In this document: piece by piece, positions 15,762 to 24,934 of the stretch
Numbering within the stretch: the first letter of the stretch is position 1
Layout of the letters: every line of letters starts with the position of its first letter
Assembly (NCBI GenBank): GCA_034007705.1
Contig: JAVEQK010000017.1
Span: 3,665-67,664 of the forward strand
DNA length: 64,000 nt
Reading direction: 5' to 3'
Source of the DNA: UBA10518 sp022837185
GTDB taxonomy: Bacteria > Desulfobacterota > Desulfobulbia > Desulfobulbales > Desulfobulbaceae
Translations under genes and position numbers: made by a program
Notes under the pieces: model-generated
What the model was told of the DNA's origin: nothing
The model's database searches: none
What the model saw: only the letters and a program-made list of their open reading frames with translations

Positions 15762-17777
15762 CTACCATTCGATGCGCAGGACATTGTCCAGTCCACTGGC
15801 CCGGGCAATTCTGACCTTGACGGTGTCCCCCGGTTCAACCGGGTAGAGCGGATTGGGCGGCAGGTCTATGTCGAAAAGGCAGTCGGTCAGCAGCAGGCTG
15901 ATCCTCTTGGGGCCGCGGTTGACGACCATGGCGGTGACCTTTTCTCCCTGTTTTTGTTCCAGATAGCGGAGTATCCAGTAGCGGTGCCGCTGCTGCCTGA
16001 CCGATGCCGCCCTGATGAGGTTGCGGCAGACCGAGGCGGCGAAGTCATTGCATTCTTCCTCGGGGAAAAGTATGCCCCTGCCGCGGATAAGGCTGTTGAG
16101 CTGCAGCTGCATGACCAGGTCGAGAAAGCGGCGGATGGGCGAGGTGATCGTTGTATAGCCCGGCAGCCCCAGGCCGCTGTGGGGCTTCGGGTGGACAACA
16201 AGATCACCCCGGGCCAGAAACCTCCTCTGCCGGGCTATTGCCAGCAAACCGTCATTGAAGCCGGTGACGATTCTTTTCCGGGGCTGGTCCTGGGCACGGT
16301 ACAGGCCGGGAGCCTGCCGGTCGGCGAGGTATGAAGCGGCGGCGCTGTTGGCAAGTATCATGAGCTCGGCCACCAGCGACCGCGCCGGGGTGTCGACCGG
16401 CGCCAGGTTCACCGCAAGTTCCCCCTCCTGCCTGAAAATGAAGTTGACATCGGGGAAGGGAAGAAAGAGGGCGCCGTTTTGCAGGCGCTTGTGCCGCAGT
16501 TTCTGGCACAACAGATGGAACTGGGCCAGTTCCCTGTCCCGGTCAATGAGCTGGTCCACCTCGTCATAGGTCAGTTGTCTGGTGACTTGGATAACACTGG
16601 GGGTTATCTTGGTGTCGAGCAGTTCGCCGTCATGGTCCAGGTGCAGAAAAAAGCTGATCGCCGGCCTTACCCGGTCGGCCACCAGGCTGCACAGGCTGTT
16701 GGCGATCCGTTCCGGAAGCATGGGAACCTGGCCGTCGGGAAAATAAAGGGAGGTGCCCCGGCTCTCGGCTTCCCTGAACAACGGACCGCCGGGGGCAACG
16801 ATGTGGGTGACGTCGGCGATGTGAACCCCGACGACGAAGCCGTCGTCACGCTGTTCCAGGTGCAGCGCGTCATCATAATCACGGGTATCGGCGCCGTCTA
16901 TGGTATACGTTGTCAAGCCGCGCAAATCGCGGCGTTTGGGATCGGCGAGCAGTTCCTCGGCCGTGCTTTCGCGCAGGGCCTGCACCAGGCCCTCGGTCTC
17001 GGGGTCGAATTCCACCGGATGACCCGACCTGAGCAGATGGATATTTTCGTCCACCCGCCAGACGCCGGCCCGGACCAGGAGGTGGTAGGGGTCGTGGGGT
17101 CCGGTCAGGGCGGCCTTCTTGAACAGCTCCCGGACAAAGTCAGCCTGGGCGCACTCGGAGCCGAAAAGGGTGCACTGGGCTATCCATTCAAGCACCTGGC
17201 GCCGCTCCGGCCACTGCGCCTCCCCTGCCTGCTCTCCGGCCATGATTTTCTTCACTGCTTCGGCCGAGGTTTCCAGCAGGCGGGCTTTTTCCGCTTCCCT
17301 CTGCTGCCGGTGCAGCAGGGCCTCCACCTGTTCGGCGGTGTGGATGACTACCCTGCCCCCCTTGAACTTGAAGAACAGCCGGTCAGCGAACACGGCGCGC
17401 AGGAATGCCGCGGCCTGGTCGTCGGAAATCCCGTCGCCGAAAACCAGTTCGGCCAGAAAATCGGCCGAATATTCCTTGTCCGGCTCATCGCGGACAATTT
17501 CCCACAACTCCCGCAAATCGAGGGAATCGGCAATCTGCTGGCGTTTCTCCGAAACGGTTTTCAGCCGGGCGACAAGGGTTTCACGGGTATCACCGAGGGA
17601 GTGAGCGGAGCGGGACACGAGCAGGACCCTGGACGACGGCAGGTTGATGTCCCTGCCGTTCTGCCCCAGGAGACGAAGGCGGCTCCCGGATTGCTCCGTG
17701 ACCAGGGCGCAGATGAATCTGCCGGCATCGATGTACTCAACCAGGCTGCCTTGAGGTGTCATATGATGAAAACACAT
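15762..17777 (-). CDS. RNB-domain exoribonuclease (RNase II/R family)
   Basis: 671-aa protein with an N-terminal nucleic-acid-binding and helical region (~1-260), a central RNB catalytic domain (~265-580) with the acidic cluster TIDGADTRDYDDAL, the VHIADVTHIV segment and the SPIRRFLDLVMQLQL block, and a short OB/S1-like tail (VTAMVVNRGPKRISLLL). It degrades RNA 3' to 5' hydrolytically. It is shorter than RNase R and lacks a basic C-terminal extension, so I leave the symbol blank. Start is uncertain: ATG 17777 or ATG 17762, neither with a clear ribosome-binding site. It is divergent from era across 75 bp. Confidence 0.9.
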   Translation of the reverse strand: MCFHHMTPQGSLVEYIDAGRFICALVTEQSGSRLRLLGQNGRDINLPSSRVLLVSRSAHSLGDTRETLVARLKTVSEKRQQIADSLDLRELWEIVRDEPDKEYSADFLAELVFGDGISDDQAAAFLRAVFADRLFFKFKGGRVVIHTAEQVEALLHRQQREAEKARLLETSAEAVKKIMAGEQAGEAQWPERRQVLEWIAQCTLFGSECAQADFVRELFKKAALTGPHDPYHLLVRAGVWRVDENIHLLRSGHPVEFDPETEGLVQALRESTAEELLADPKRRDLRGLTTYTIDGADTRDYDDALHLEQRDDGFVVGVHIADVTHIVAPGGPLFREAESRGTSLYFPDGQVPMLPERIANSLCSLVADRVRPAISFFLHLDHDGELLDTKITPSVIQVTRQLTYDEVDQLIDRDRELAQFHLLCQKLRHKRLQNGALFLPFPDVNFIFRQEGELAVNLAPVDTPARSLVAELMILANSAAASYLADRQAPGLYRAQDQPRKRIVTGFNDGLLAIARQRRFLARGDLVVHPKPHSGLGLPGYTTITSPIRRFLDLVMQLQLNSLIRGRGILFPEEECNDFAASVCRNLIRAASVRQQRHRYWILRYLEQKQGEKVTAMVVNRGPKRISLLLTDCLFDIDLPPNPLYPVEPGDTVKVRIARASGLDNVLRIEW

Positions 17778-17852
17778 TGTGGAGTATTCAGTGGACGTGG
17801 TAAGCTACCGACCTGTAGCAGGTAATGGAAAATTTGTCATTAATTTCTTGAG

Positions 17853-18800
17853 TTGGCCGTCGTGACCCCTTTCCCTTTGGCGAACAATGCACATGGAGAC
17901 TATCGCTCCGGCGTGGTGGCGATCATCGGGCCGCCCAATGCCGGCAAGTCCACCCTGCTGAATTATTTCATCGGCCAGAAAATAGCGATAGTCACCCCCA
18001 GACCCCAGACCACCAGGAACAGGATTCTCGGCATCCTGACCGGGGAGTCGTACCAGATCATTCTGCTCGACACCCCCGGACTGCATCAACCAAGGGCGCT
18101 CCTGAACCGGGAAATGGTCCGGACCGCCCTCGACACCCTGGCTGAAGCCGATGTCGTCCTGTTTCTTGCCGATGCAACCGTCGACGATCCGGAACGGCTG
18201 GAGGAATTCCGCGGCGAATTCTCCCGCTACCTTGGCAATATCCGCTGTCCGGTCATCCTGGCGCTCAACAAGGTCGACCTGCGCGACAAAGAGACGCTGC
18301 CGCCGCTCCTTGACTGGTACGCCTCCCTGTATCCCTTTTCAGCGGCGGTTTTCCTTTCAGCCCTGTCCGGGGAGGGGACCGGTCGTCTGCTCGATGAACT
18401 GGTGCGGTTCCTGCCCCCGGGCCCGATGTACTTTCCCGAAGACATGCCCACGGATGCCACTGAACGGTTCATTGCCGCCGAAATCATCAGGGAGAAGATT
18501 TTTCTCCTCGCCCGCGAGGAAGTCCCGTATTCCACGGCGGTGATGATTGACAGTTTTCAGGAATCGCCCGACGATCGTGCTCCGGTGGTCATCCATGCCA
18601 CCATCCTGGTGGAGCAGCCGTCACAGAAGGGGATTCTTATCGGCAGGCAGGGCAGGATGCTGGCGGCCATCAGGAAGCAGGCCGTCCCCGATATCGAGGA
18701 AATGCTCGGGCGCAGGGTGACCCTTCATCTGTGGGTCAAGGTGAAGAAAAAATGGAGCAAAAACGAGAGGATTCTCCGGGAGCTGGGTTTGTCGAAATGA
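17853..18800 (+). CDS. era: GTPase Era
   Basis: Ribosome-assembly GTPase that binds the 3' end of 16S rRNA. The 315-aa protein has G1 GPPNAGKST, the switch-I/G2 region with PQTTRNRI, G3 DTPGLH, G4 NKVD and G5 SALSG, then a type II KH domain (~210-300) with GILIGRQGRML. The frame opens with TTG 17853; a GTG at 17862 is an alternative, and neither has a strong ribosome-binding site. RsmA, which methylates the same 16S region, is encoded separately at 30680. Divergent from the RNB nuclease gene. Confidence 0.95.
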   Translation: MAVVTPFPLANNAHGDYRSGVVAIIGPPNAGKSTLLNYFIGQKIAIVTPRPQTTRNRILGILTGESYQIILLDTPGLHQPRALLNREMVRTALDTLAEADVVLFLADATVDDPERLEEFRGEFSRYLGNIRCPVILALNKVDLRDKETLPPLLDWYASLYPFSAAVFLSALSGEGTGRLLDELVRFLPPGPMYFPEDMPTDATERFIAAEIIREKIFLLAREEVPYSTAVMIDSFQESPDDRAPVVIHATILVEQPSQKGILIGRQGRMLAAIRKQAVPDIEEMLGRRVTLHLWVKVKKKWSKNERILRELGLSK

Positions 18801-18839
18801 ATTCCCCGGGCGGGGCAAGCCACTAACGCTCCGTAATGA

Positions 18840-20174
18840 TCAATCCGCCTTCTCCTTTTCCCTTTCAGCCTGTTTCGAGGCGATATTCAGTCCTTTGAGG
18901 ACATACAGGGCGTTGCGGAGCTGGTTGTCCTGGCGAAGCCGCTGTTCAGCTTCGCTGAGGGGATCGTCGACCCCGGGCTCTTTCCCGCTTCCTTCCGATG
19001 GGGGTTGGTCTTTCCGCTCTTCATGTTCGATGTGGTTGGGCAGGTCCTTTTCCCGAAGCTGCTGGCCTTCGTTGACGGTTTGCGGGACATTCTCGGGGGG
19101 AATGAAGGGCACGACAATATCCGGCTTGATGCCGGTGGCCTGGATTGAGTCGCCGCTTGGGGTAAAGTATCGGGCGGTGGTCAGCCGGAGCCCCCCGCCG
19201 TCGGGCATGGGGATGATGGTCTGGACCGAGCCCTTGCCGAAGGTTTCGGTGCCGAGCACAATGGCTTTCTTGTGATCCTGCAGCGCCCCGGCAACTATTT
19301 CGGAGGCGCTGGCCGAACCGCCGTTGACCAGCACGATCATCGGAAACTGATTGATGTCGTCCTCGGGTTGGGCTTCAAAAAACAGATCCTCCTCGCTGAC
19401 CCGCCCCCGGGTGAAAACAATGACTCCCTGGCTGAGGAAGACATCGGCTGTTTTGACGGCCTGGTCGAGCAGCCCCCCGGGGTTGTTCCGCAGATCAAGG
19501 ATCAGGCCTTGAATGGGGCCTTTTTTGCCTTGGGCGCTGAGCGTCTCCCGCAGGTCTCTCGTCGTGTTGGCTTGAAAATTCGAGATGCGGACGTACAGAA
19601 GACCCGGCTCCATCTCCAGGGATTTGACGCTTTGCAGGGGTATTTCGTCCCTGACAAGGGTGAAGTCCTTCATTTCCTGCCATTCGCTCCGGTGAATGGA
19701 GATCGTGACGTTTGTCCCTTTCCTGCCGCGCAGTTTCTTGACGGCGTCCATGAGGGTCAGATTTTTGGTCATCTCGCCGTCAATGCGGATAATCTGGTCC
19801 CCCGCCTGGATCCCGGCCCGATAGGCGGGAGTATCCTCTATGGGTGAAACCACGGTCAGTATCCCGTCCTTCATGGTGATCTCGATGCCGATGCCGCTGA
19901 AGCTGCCGTGGGTTTCCTCCTGGAGTTCGCTGAAATCGTCCGGAGAAAGATAGGATGAATGGGGATCAAGGGAGGTGAGCATGCCGTTGATGGCGCCCAT
20001 GATCACGTCATGGGGATCGATGGGATCCACATAGTGCTGCTGGAGAAGCATCAGCACATTGGAAAAGGCCTCCAGATTTTTATATGTTTCCTCCCGCTGA
20101 CCATTTTCGTCCGCCAGGACGGGAGCCGGGATCATCAGAAAAAGGACGAGCAGAGGGTATAGGAAAATTTTCAT
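18840..20174 (-). CDS. ctpA: S41 family C-terminal processing peptidase
   Basis: Periplasmic serine protease that trims or degrades envelope proteins. From ATG 20174 the 444-aa protein begins with a signal peptide (MKIFLYPLLVLFLMIPAPVL, then A). It has a PDZ domain (~90-170, GIGIEITMKDGIL...AGDQIIRIDG) and an S41 catalytic domain with nucleophile Ser in VNGGSASASEIVAGAL and Lys in TFGKGSVQT. The C-terminal ~80 residues are charged and low-complexity. An ATG at 20228 would add 18 residues before the signal; neither start has a good ribosome-binding site. It is last in a minus-strand run behind ftsEX and the envC-like gene, where CtpA-type proteases often act on cell-wall enzymes. Confidence 0.93.
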   Translation of the reverse strand: MKIFLYPLLVLFLMIPAPVLADENGQREETYKNLEAFSNVLMLLQQHYVDPIDPHDVIMGAINGMLTSLDPHSSYLSPDDFSELQEETHGSFSGIGIEITMKDGILTVVSPIEDTPAYRAGIQAGDQIIRIDGEMTKNLTLMDAVKKLRGRKGTNVTISIHRSEWQEMKDFTLVRDEIPLQSVKSLEMEPGLLYVRISNFQANTTRDLRETLSAQGKKGPIQGLILDLRNNPGGLLDQAVKTADVFLSQGVIVFTRGRVSEEDLFFEAQPEDDINQFPMIVLVNGGSASASEIVAGALQDHKKAIVLGTETFGKGSVQTIIPMPDGGGLRLTTARYFTPSGDSIQATGIKPDIVVPFIPPENVPQTVNEGQQLREKDLPNHIEHEERKDQPPSEGSGKEPGVDDPLSEAEQRLRQDNQLRNALYVLKGLNIASKQAEREKEKAD

Positions 20175-20335
20175 AACAAAATCTGTGAGATGGCCGATTG
20201 AATTCCGGTTGCTTGTTTTCAACGGCATGAACGTTTCGGCATTGCCATGGATACAATTACAGGTGCAGTCGTAAGAGATTATAATAATGATTATACATTT
20301 TTTATAGAAAAATTTTTATTCCTCCGGCAGGCCGA

Positions 20336-21535
20336 TCATTTTCGGCCCGGTGCCTCCGTCCCTGCCAGGCCGGTTCCAGTGATCCATTCCAGCGGGTCAA
20401 GAGGGTCGGCGCCCTGTCTGATTTCAAAGTACACTCCCCTGGCGAAAAGGGTGGCGATGTCCCCGGCCAGGCCGATGGTATGTCCGTCGCCCACATCGTC
20501 CCCTTCCTTGACGGTAATTTTTTCCATCCGGGCCGTGATGGAGGAATAGTTGCCCCCATGGTCGATGATCACCGTGTTGCCGTAGCCCTGCCGATATCCG
20601 GCAAAAATGACCCGGCCGGCGCTGATCGCCCTGATCGTCGAGCCGTCCCTGGCATCAATGGCGATGCCGCTGGAGATGACGCCATTGTCGTCCTCCCGGC
20701 CGAACAACTGCACGAGTGTCCCGCTGACGGGCGGGGGCATATCTCCTTTTTTCAGATCAAAGCCCCGCAGTTCGACGGCCTTTCTCCGCTGCAGATCGAC
20801 CAGGGTTTTTCCCAGGTCCTGCTCGGCTTTCCGCATTTCCCGCAGGGCCTGCTCGTGCAGTACTTTCCGGGTCTTTACTTTTTTCAGCAGCGCTTTCTTT
20901 TCGTCAAGTATGGCGTCGAGCTTGCCCTGTCCCTCGACCGTTTCGGCGATATATTCGGTCAGCATCCTGCTTTCCCTGTCATGTTCCTCGGTGGCCGCAC
21001 TCAGCCGGTCAATGGCCTGCCGGTAGGTGTTGACAATGGCCAGGTCATGTTCGAGCAGGCTGGTGAAGGCGTCGTTGATCAGCATCAGTTCCGGCAGGGT
21101 CCTGGTGGAGAAGATGACATTCAGGAGCCCGGTCCTGCCCATGAGATAGTAGGCGCGGAGGCGGCTCTGCAGGTGCTGCCTGACGCCGCCCATTTTTGCC
21201 CGGGCCGACTCCAGCTCACGCAATTTGACCTCCATGACCACCTGCTGGGTTGCCTGGCGTTCCCGCATGACGTCAAGCCGCACTTTCTGCAGGGAAAGCT
21301 CCCGGTCGATCCGTTCTATTTCTTCCAGGAGCTGAAATTCCTTCTCGCCGACGATCTGGAGTTCGCCAAGGTGAATTTTTATGCTGTTCTGGAGTTTCCG
21401 TATTTTGGATTCATGCTGCTCGACTGGTTTGGAGCGGTCGGCGGGCTCCTCTCCCGCGGCGGGGAGGAGCAGAATCTGGATCACGATCAATGCCGCGAGG
21501 GCCCGGAATCCTGTCGGGGGTCCGGGGATTTTCAT
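20336..21535 (-). CDS. envC: EnvC-like murein hydrolase activator with degenerate LytM domain
   Basis: 399-aa exported protein: a signal/anchor segment (ALAALIVIQILLLPAAG), a long coiled coil (~40-240) and a C-terminal LytM/M23 domain (~280-390). The M23 zinc ligands are missing. Where active enzymes have H-x-G-x-D it reads SSGIAIDA, where they have Y-x-H it reads SSITARM, and the HLHFE motif reads GVYFEIR. EnvC of enterobacteria is likewise inactive and switches on periplasmic amidases at the septum under FtsEX control. The start ATG overlaps the ftsX stop (ATGA), so translation is coupled, which supports this role. The amidase partner is not in the window. Confidence 0.88.
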   Translation of the reverse strand: MKIPGPPTGFRALAALIVIQILLLPAAGEEPADRSKPVEQHESKIRKLQNSIKIHLGELQIVGEKEFQLLEEIERIDRELSLQKVRLDVMRERQATQQVVMEVKLRELESARAKMGGVRQHLQSRLRAYYLMGRTGLLNVIFSTRTLPELMLINDAFTSLLEHDLAIVNTYRQAIDRLSAATEEHDRESRMLTEYIAETVEGQGKLDAILDEKKALLKKVKTRKVLHEQALREMRKAEQDLGKTLVDLQRRKAVELRGFDLKKGDMPPPVSGTLVQLFGREDDNGVISSGIAIDARDGSTIRAISAGRVIFAGYRQGYGNTVIIDHGGNYSSITARMEKITVKEGDDVGDGHTIGLAGDIATLFARGVYFEIRQGADPLDPLEWITGTGLAGTEAPGRK

Positions 21536-22419
21536 AGCTGGAGAAATTTTCTGGTCGAGGTAAAGCTGCCGCTGCCGCAGAGCAGGGTGGAAACGGCGAT
21601 TATGGTCAGGATGACCGGCATGGGGAAGAAGGTGAACTCGAACATGGCCAGAATGGATGAGACCGCAAAGCGCAGCTTGATCCATGTATAGAGGGTGTAC
21701 AGGGCCGCGATGCCGGCAACCGATCCGATAAAGCCCTGCAGTGCTCCTTCAACGAAGAAGGGCAGGCGGATATATTTTTTGCTCGCTCCGACCAGCAGCA
21801 GGATTTCCAGTTCCTCCTTGCGTCCCAGCAGGGTCAGGTGAATGGTGTTGGCCACCATGAATGTCGTGGTCAGGATGAGAAGGGTGCCCGAAAGGACCAC
21901 GATGACCCGCAGGAGCTTGACGAACAGGTAGAAGCGCTCGACCCATTCCCTGCCGTACTGGACCTTGAGGACTCCGGGAAGGGTCTGGAGATAGTCGGAA
22001 AACCGTTTTATTTTCGCCAGGGTGTTCAGGGACTGGACCGGATAAACCTCCATGGAAGGCGGGAGGAAGTCTTCCGGCATGTCAACCAGTATGTCCCGGT
22101 TTTCTTCAAGCTGGGCGGCAAAACGGTCAAAGGCTTCCCTGCTGGAAACGAACTCGATCCGCTCGACCTGGTCGAACCTGAGTATCCGTTCCCGGTACTG
22201 CTGCTGCATTTCCGGCGCGGGGTCCTCCTCGAGATAGACGATCAGCCGCAGATCGTCGTCGAGCTGATGCCCGGCGTGCAGGACATTTGTATAGAGGAGG
22301 TAGAAGAATGAAAAAATGAGGACGGAGAGGGTAACGGTCAGCAGGGTGAGCAGCTGGGAGGTCCAGGTCTGAACGAGATTGCGCGAAGTCTGGACCAGGA
22401 CGGCAAGAAGGAAGTTCAT
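21532..22419 (-). CDS. ftsX: cell division permease FtsX
   Basis: 295-aa inner-membrane protein with the FtsX layout: one N-terminal membrane helix (LLTLLTVTLSVLIFSFFYLL), a periplasmic loop (~45-165) and three C-terminal helices (VIVVLSGTLLILTTTFMV, GFIGSVAGIAALYTLYTW, MPVILTIIAVSTLLC). It couples ATP hydrolysis by FtsE to activation of septal wall hydrolases through EnvC. Downstream it overlaps the envC-like gene; upstream ftsE is 146 bp away on the same strand. Confidence 0.94.
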   Translation of the reverse strand: MNFLLAVLVQTSRNLVQTWTSQLLTLLTVTLSVLIFSFFYLLYTNVLHAGHQLDDDLRLIVYLEEDPAPEMQQQYRERILRFDQVERIEFVSSREAFDRFAAQLEENRDILVDMPEDFLPPSMEVYPVQSLNTLAKIKRFSDYLQTLPGVLKVQYGREWVERFYLFVKLLRVIVVLSGTLLILTTTFMVANTIHLTLLGRKEELEILLLVGASKKYIRLPFFVEGALQGFIGSVAGIAALYTLYTWIKLRFAVSSILAMFEFTFFPMPVILTIIAVSTLLCGSGSFTSTRKFLQL

Positions 22420-22565
22420 ATCGTATTCACCCGCGTTGGAGGTTCCCCCGGGCAGGCCCGAAAACGAAAGGAAGGGACGGCCGCTCCAAGGGACCGGCCT
22501 CCGCCCGTTCTGTCCCGGCGGATGGATTGTTTGTCACGGAGCGGGAGGGGGTGTTTCATTGGCGT

Positions 22566-23258
22566 TCACGGATGAACGGTCCTGGAGGGAGTCCGGCCCC
22601 GTCCGCCATCAACGATGCGGCCTTCCCGCAATTCAATGACCCGGTGGCTGGTCCCCCGAAGAATCGATTCATCGTGGGTGGCGATGATCAGGGTGGCCCC
22701 GCGTTCATTGTACTGTCTGAACAGGTCCATGACCATCCCGGTCGTCTCGCTGTCCAGGTTGCCGGTCGGTTCGTCGGCGAGGATGAGTTCGGGTTCGTTG
22801 GACAGGGCCCGGGCAATGGCAACCCTCTGCTGCTCTCCCCTGGACAGTTCCGACGTCCGGGTGTGATATTTGTCGGACAAGCCGAGACGCTGGAGCAGTT
22901 TCCGGGTCCGCATCCGGATGACAGCGGTCCGGGTATAGGAAACCTCCATGGCCATGGCGATATTCTGGGCCACGGTCCGGTCCGGCAGCAGCTTGAAATC
23001 CTGAAAGGCAAAGCCGATCCTGCGCCGGAGCTGCTGGAGTCTGGCGGGGGATATCCTGTTGAGATCGATTCCCGACACATCGATCACCCCTTTGGTCGGT
23101 TTTTCCATGCGGCTGAGCAGGCGAAGCAGGGTTGATTTGCCGGCCCCGCTTTTTCCGGTCAGAAAAATCATTTCGCCCTTTCTGATACTGAGGGAAACAT
23201 CCTGCAGGGCCTTGATATCGGGCAGGTATGTCTTCGAGATCCTGACCAGGTCGATCAT
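22566..23258 (-). CDS. ftsE: cell division ATP-binding protein FtsE
   Basis: ABC-type ATPase partner of FtsX: Walker A GKSGAGKST, Q-loop AFQDFKLL, signature LSRGEQQRVAIARAL, Walker B LILADEPTGNLD and H-loop ATHD are all intact. From ATG 23258 it is 230 aa, normal for FtsE, and opens MIDLVRISKTY as the family usually does. In-frame ATGs at 23288 and 23324 would add 10-22 residues and reach into the end of the preceding gene; none of the three has a convincing ribosome-binding site. It is followed by ftsX, envC and ctpA on the same strand. Confidence 0.93.
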   Translation of the reverse strand: MIDLVRISKTYLPDIKALQDVSLSIRKGEMIFLTGKSGAGKSTLLRLLSRMEKPTKGVIDVSGIDLNRISPARLQQLRRRIGFAFQDFKLLPDRTVAQNIAMAMEVSYTRTAVIRMRTRKLLQRLGLSDKYHTRTSELSRGEQQRVAIARALSNEPELILADEPTGNLDSETTGMVMDLFRQYNERGATLIIATHDESILRGTSHRVIELREGRIVDGGRGRTPSRTVHP

Positions 23259-23295
23259 GCAGCCGGTTTCGTCCCCCTGTCCGTTCATGGGGGGA

Positions 23296-24054
23296 TCAGG
23301 CGAAAATGTTGTCGAAGACGGCATATGCCTCCCGTATTACTGGACAATCACCCGCCAGGCGAAGGTAGGATTCACCCTGCAGCTCCTGGGCGATCAGTTC
23401 GGGACTGGAGGAGATGATGCCTCCCAAGGGCAGGCCGGCCGCCTGCACCGCCTCGTCGATTTTTTCCCTGAGGGCGGCTGGGACCGGTTGGGGAGCCCGG
23501 TTGACGATCAGGCATCTTTTTTTCACCTCGAGCTGCAGCGGGCCGGTGATTTCCGCGATCCGCCTGGCGGTCAGGATTCCCCGGGCCGAGGGATCCGAGA
23601 TGATGAGCAGGTAATCGATTGACCTCAGGTTCATCCGGCTCAGATGCTCCATGCCGGCTTCGTTGTCAACCAGGATGTACCTGTAGTTTGCGGCCAGCCG
23701 GTCCATGGTCATGGCCAGGTACTGGTTGGCGGCGCAATAGCACCCCGGTCCGTCGGGTTGTCCCATGACCATGAGGTCAAAGCCCGATTCTTCAATGAGG
23801 GCCTGGTGGATTTTCATCTCCATGAACTGGTCGCGGCTCATTCCCACGGGGATGTCGCTTTTGATTTCCTTGCGGATTTCACCGATGGTCTGGTGAACGT
23901 CGAGTCCCAGAACCTCGTTGAGGTTGGTGTTGGCGTCGGCATCAACGGCAAGCACCGGCGTCATTGCGTGTTCGATGAGATACTTGATCAGCAGGGCCGA
24001 GACGGTTGTTTTGCCGGTGCCCCCCTTGCCTGCCATGGCAATTGTTCTGGTCAT
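23296..24054 (-). CDS. CooC-type nickel-insertion/MinD-superfamily ATPase
   Basis: 252-aa P-loop ATPase with the deviant Walker A GKGGTGKTT at residues 10-18 and the CooC hallmark GPGCYC (C105, C107), the cysteine pair through which CooC dimers bind a metal ion. CooC proteins load nickel into carbon monoxide dehydrogenase or acetyl-CoA synthase; paralogues without a nearby CODH are common and their targets unknown. No CODH, acs or other nickel-enzyme gene is in the window. It ends 37 bp before the ftsE start on the same strand, so co-transcription is likely, but a functional link to division is not implied. Divergent from gph. Confidence 0.85.
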   Translation of the reverse strand: MTRTIAMAGKGGTGKTTVSALLIKYLIEHAMTPVLAVDADANTNLNEVLGLDVHQTIGEIRKEIKSDIPVGMSRDQFMEMKIHQALIEESGFDLMVMGQPDGPGCYCAANQYLAMTMDRLAANYRYILVDNEAGMEHLSRMNLRSIDYLLIISDPSARGILTARRIAEITGPLQLEVKKRCLIVNRAPQPVPAALREKIDEAVQAAGLPLGGIISSSPELIAQELQGESYLRLAGDCPVIREAYAVFDNIFA

Positions 24055-24247
24055 GTCATTCCCGGGAAAAGGGTGATCTGTTGATCTGGAAGTCTAACAC
24101 AAAGAATATACATTAAAAAAACTCTATGTGCCAGTCAACCGGAAAAGAATGGGCAAAAGAGGCAGGCACCGGGCGCAATTTTTTGTGGACTGGGAAGGGG
24201 ATGTGCTATACGTTTCCGAAAACCATCATTTCAACCGCGAAGGTGCC

Positions 24248-24910
24248 ATGCGATTCAAAGCCGTGATATTTGATCTGGACGGGACCCTGCTCGATACCCT
24301 CGAGGACCTGGCCGATGCCGGCAACCGTGTTCTCGCCGCCGCCGGTCTGCCGACCCATCCGGTTGACCGCTACCGCTATTTCGTCGGCGACGGAGTGCGG
24401 GCCCTGGTGGAGCGCATCCTGCCGGAACAGGCCCGGGACCAGGAAAACATTGAACGCCTGATGACGGCGTTCAGGGATGATTATGCGAAAAACTGGCATG
24501 TCCGAACAAGAATGTACGACGGTGTCGACGCCATGCTGAGCGCTCTGGGGCAACAGCATCTTTCCCTGAACGTTCTCTCCAATAAGCCGCATGACTTTAC
24601 CCGATTGTGCGTCCAACATTTCCTGGGCGGCTGGAATTTCTCCACGGTTGTCGGCCAGCGGCCGGGGGTGCCGAGGAAGCCGGATCCCGCCTCGGCCCTT
24701 GAGATCGCCGCCGGGATCAATGTTCCCCCCGCCGAGATAGTGTACCTCGGCGACACCTCCACGGACATGAAAACCGCCAGGGCGGCCGGGATGTACCCCG
24801 TCGGGGCGTTATGGGGCTTCCGGACGGCCGAAGAACTGGAGGCGAACGGAGCCTCCCGACTTGTCCGCCATCCTCTGGAACTGCCGGGGCTGATTCTGGC
24901 CGAGGGCTAA
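24248..24910 (+). CDS. gph: HAD-family hydrolase, phosphoglycolate phosphatase-like
   Basis: 220-aa HAD phosphatase with the nucleophile motif DLDGTLLDTLEDL at the N-terminus, motif II Ser/Thr (NVLSNKPHDF), the motif III Lys (RKPDPASALEIA) and motif IV acidic residues (YLGDTSTDMKTA), plus a helical cap. The closest family is phosphoglycolate phosphatase, but HAD specificity is hard to read, so other small phosphoesters are possible. ATG 24248 has a GAAGGTG ribosome-binding site and opens directly on the core; an upstream in-frame ATG at 24128 is rejected. The DUF445 gene follows by 24 bp. Confidence 0.85.
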   Translation: MRFKAVIFDLDGTLLDTLEDLADAGNRVLAAAGLPTHPVDRYRYFVGDGVRALVERILPEQARDQENIERLMTAFRDDYAKNWHVRTRMYDGVDAMLSALGQQHLSLNVLSNKPHDFTRLCVQHFLGGWNFSTVVGQRPGVPRKPDPASALEIAAGINVPPAEIVYLGDTSTDMKTARAAGMYPVGALWGFRTAEELEANGASRLVRHPLELPGLILAEG

Positions 24911-24934
24911 TCTTCCGGATACAACCGCCTGCCC

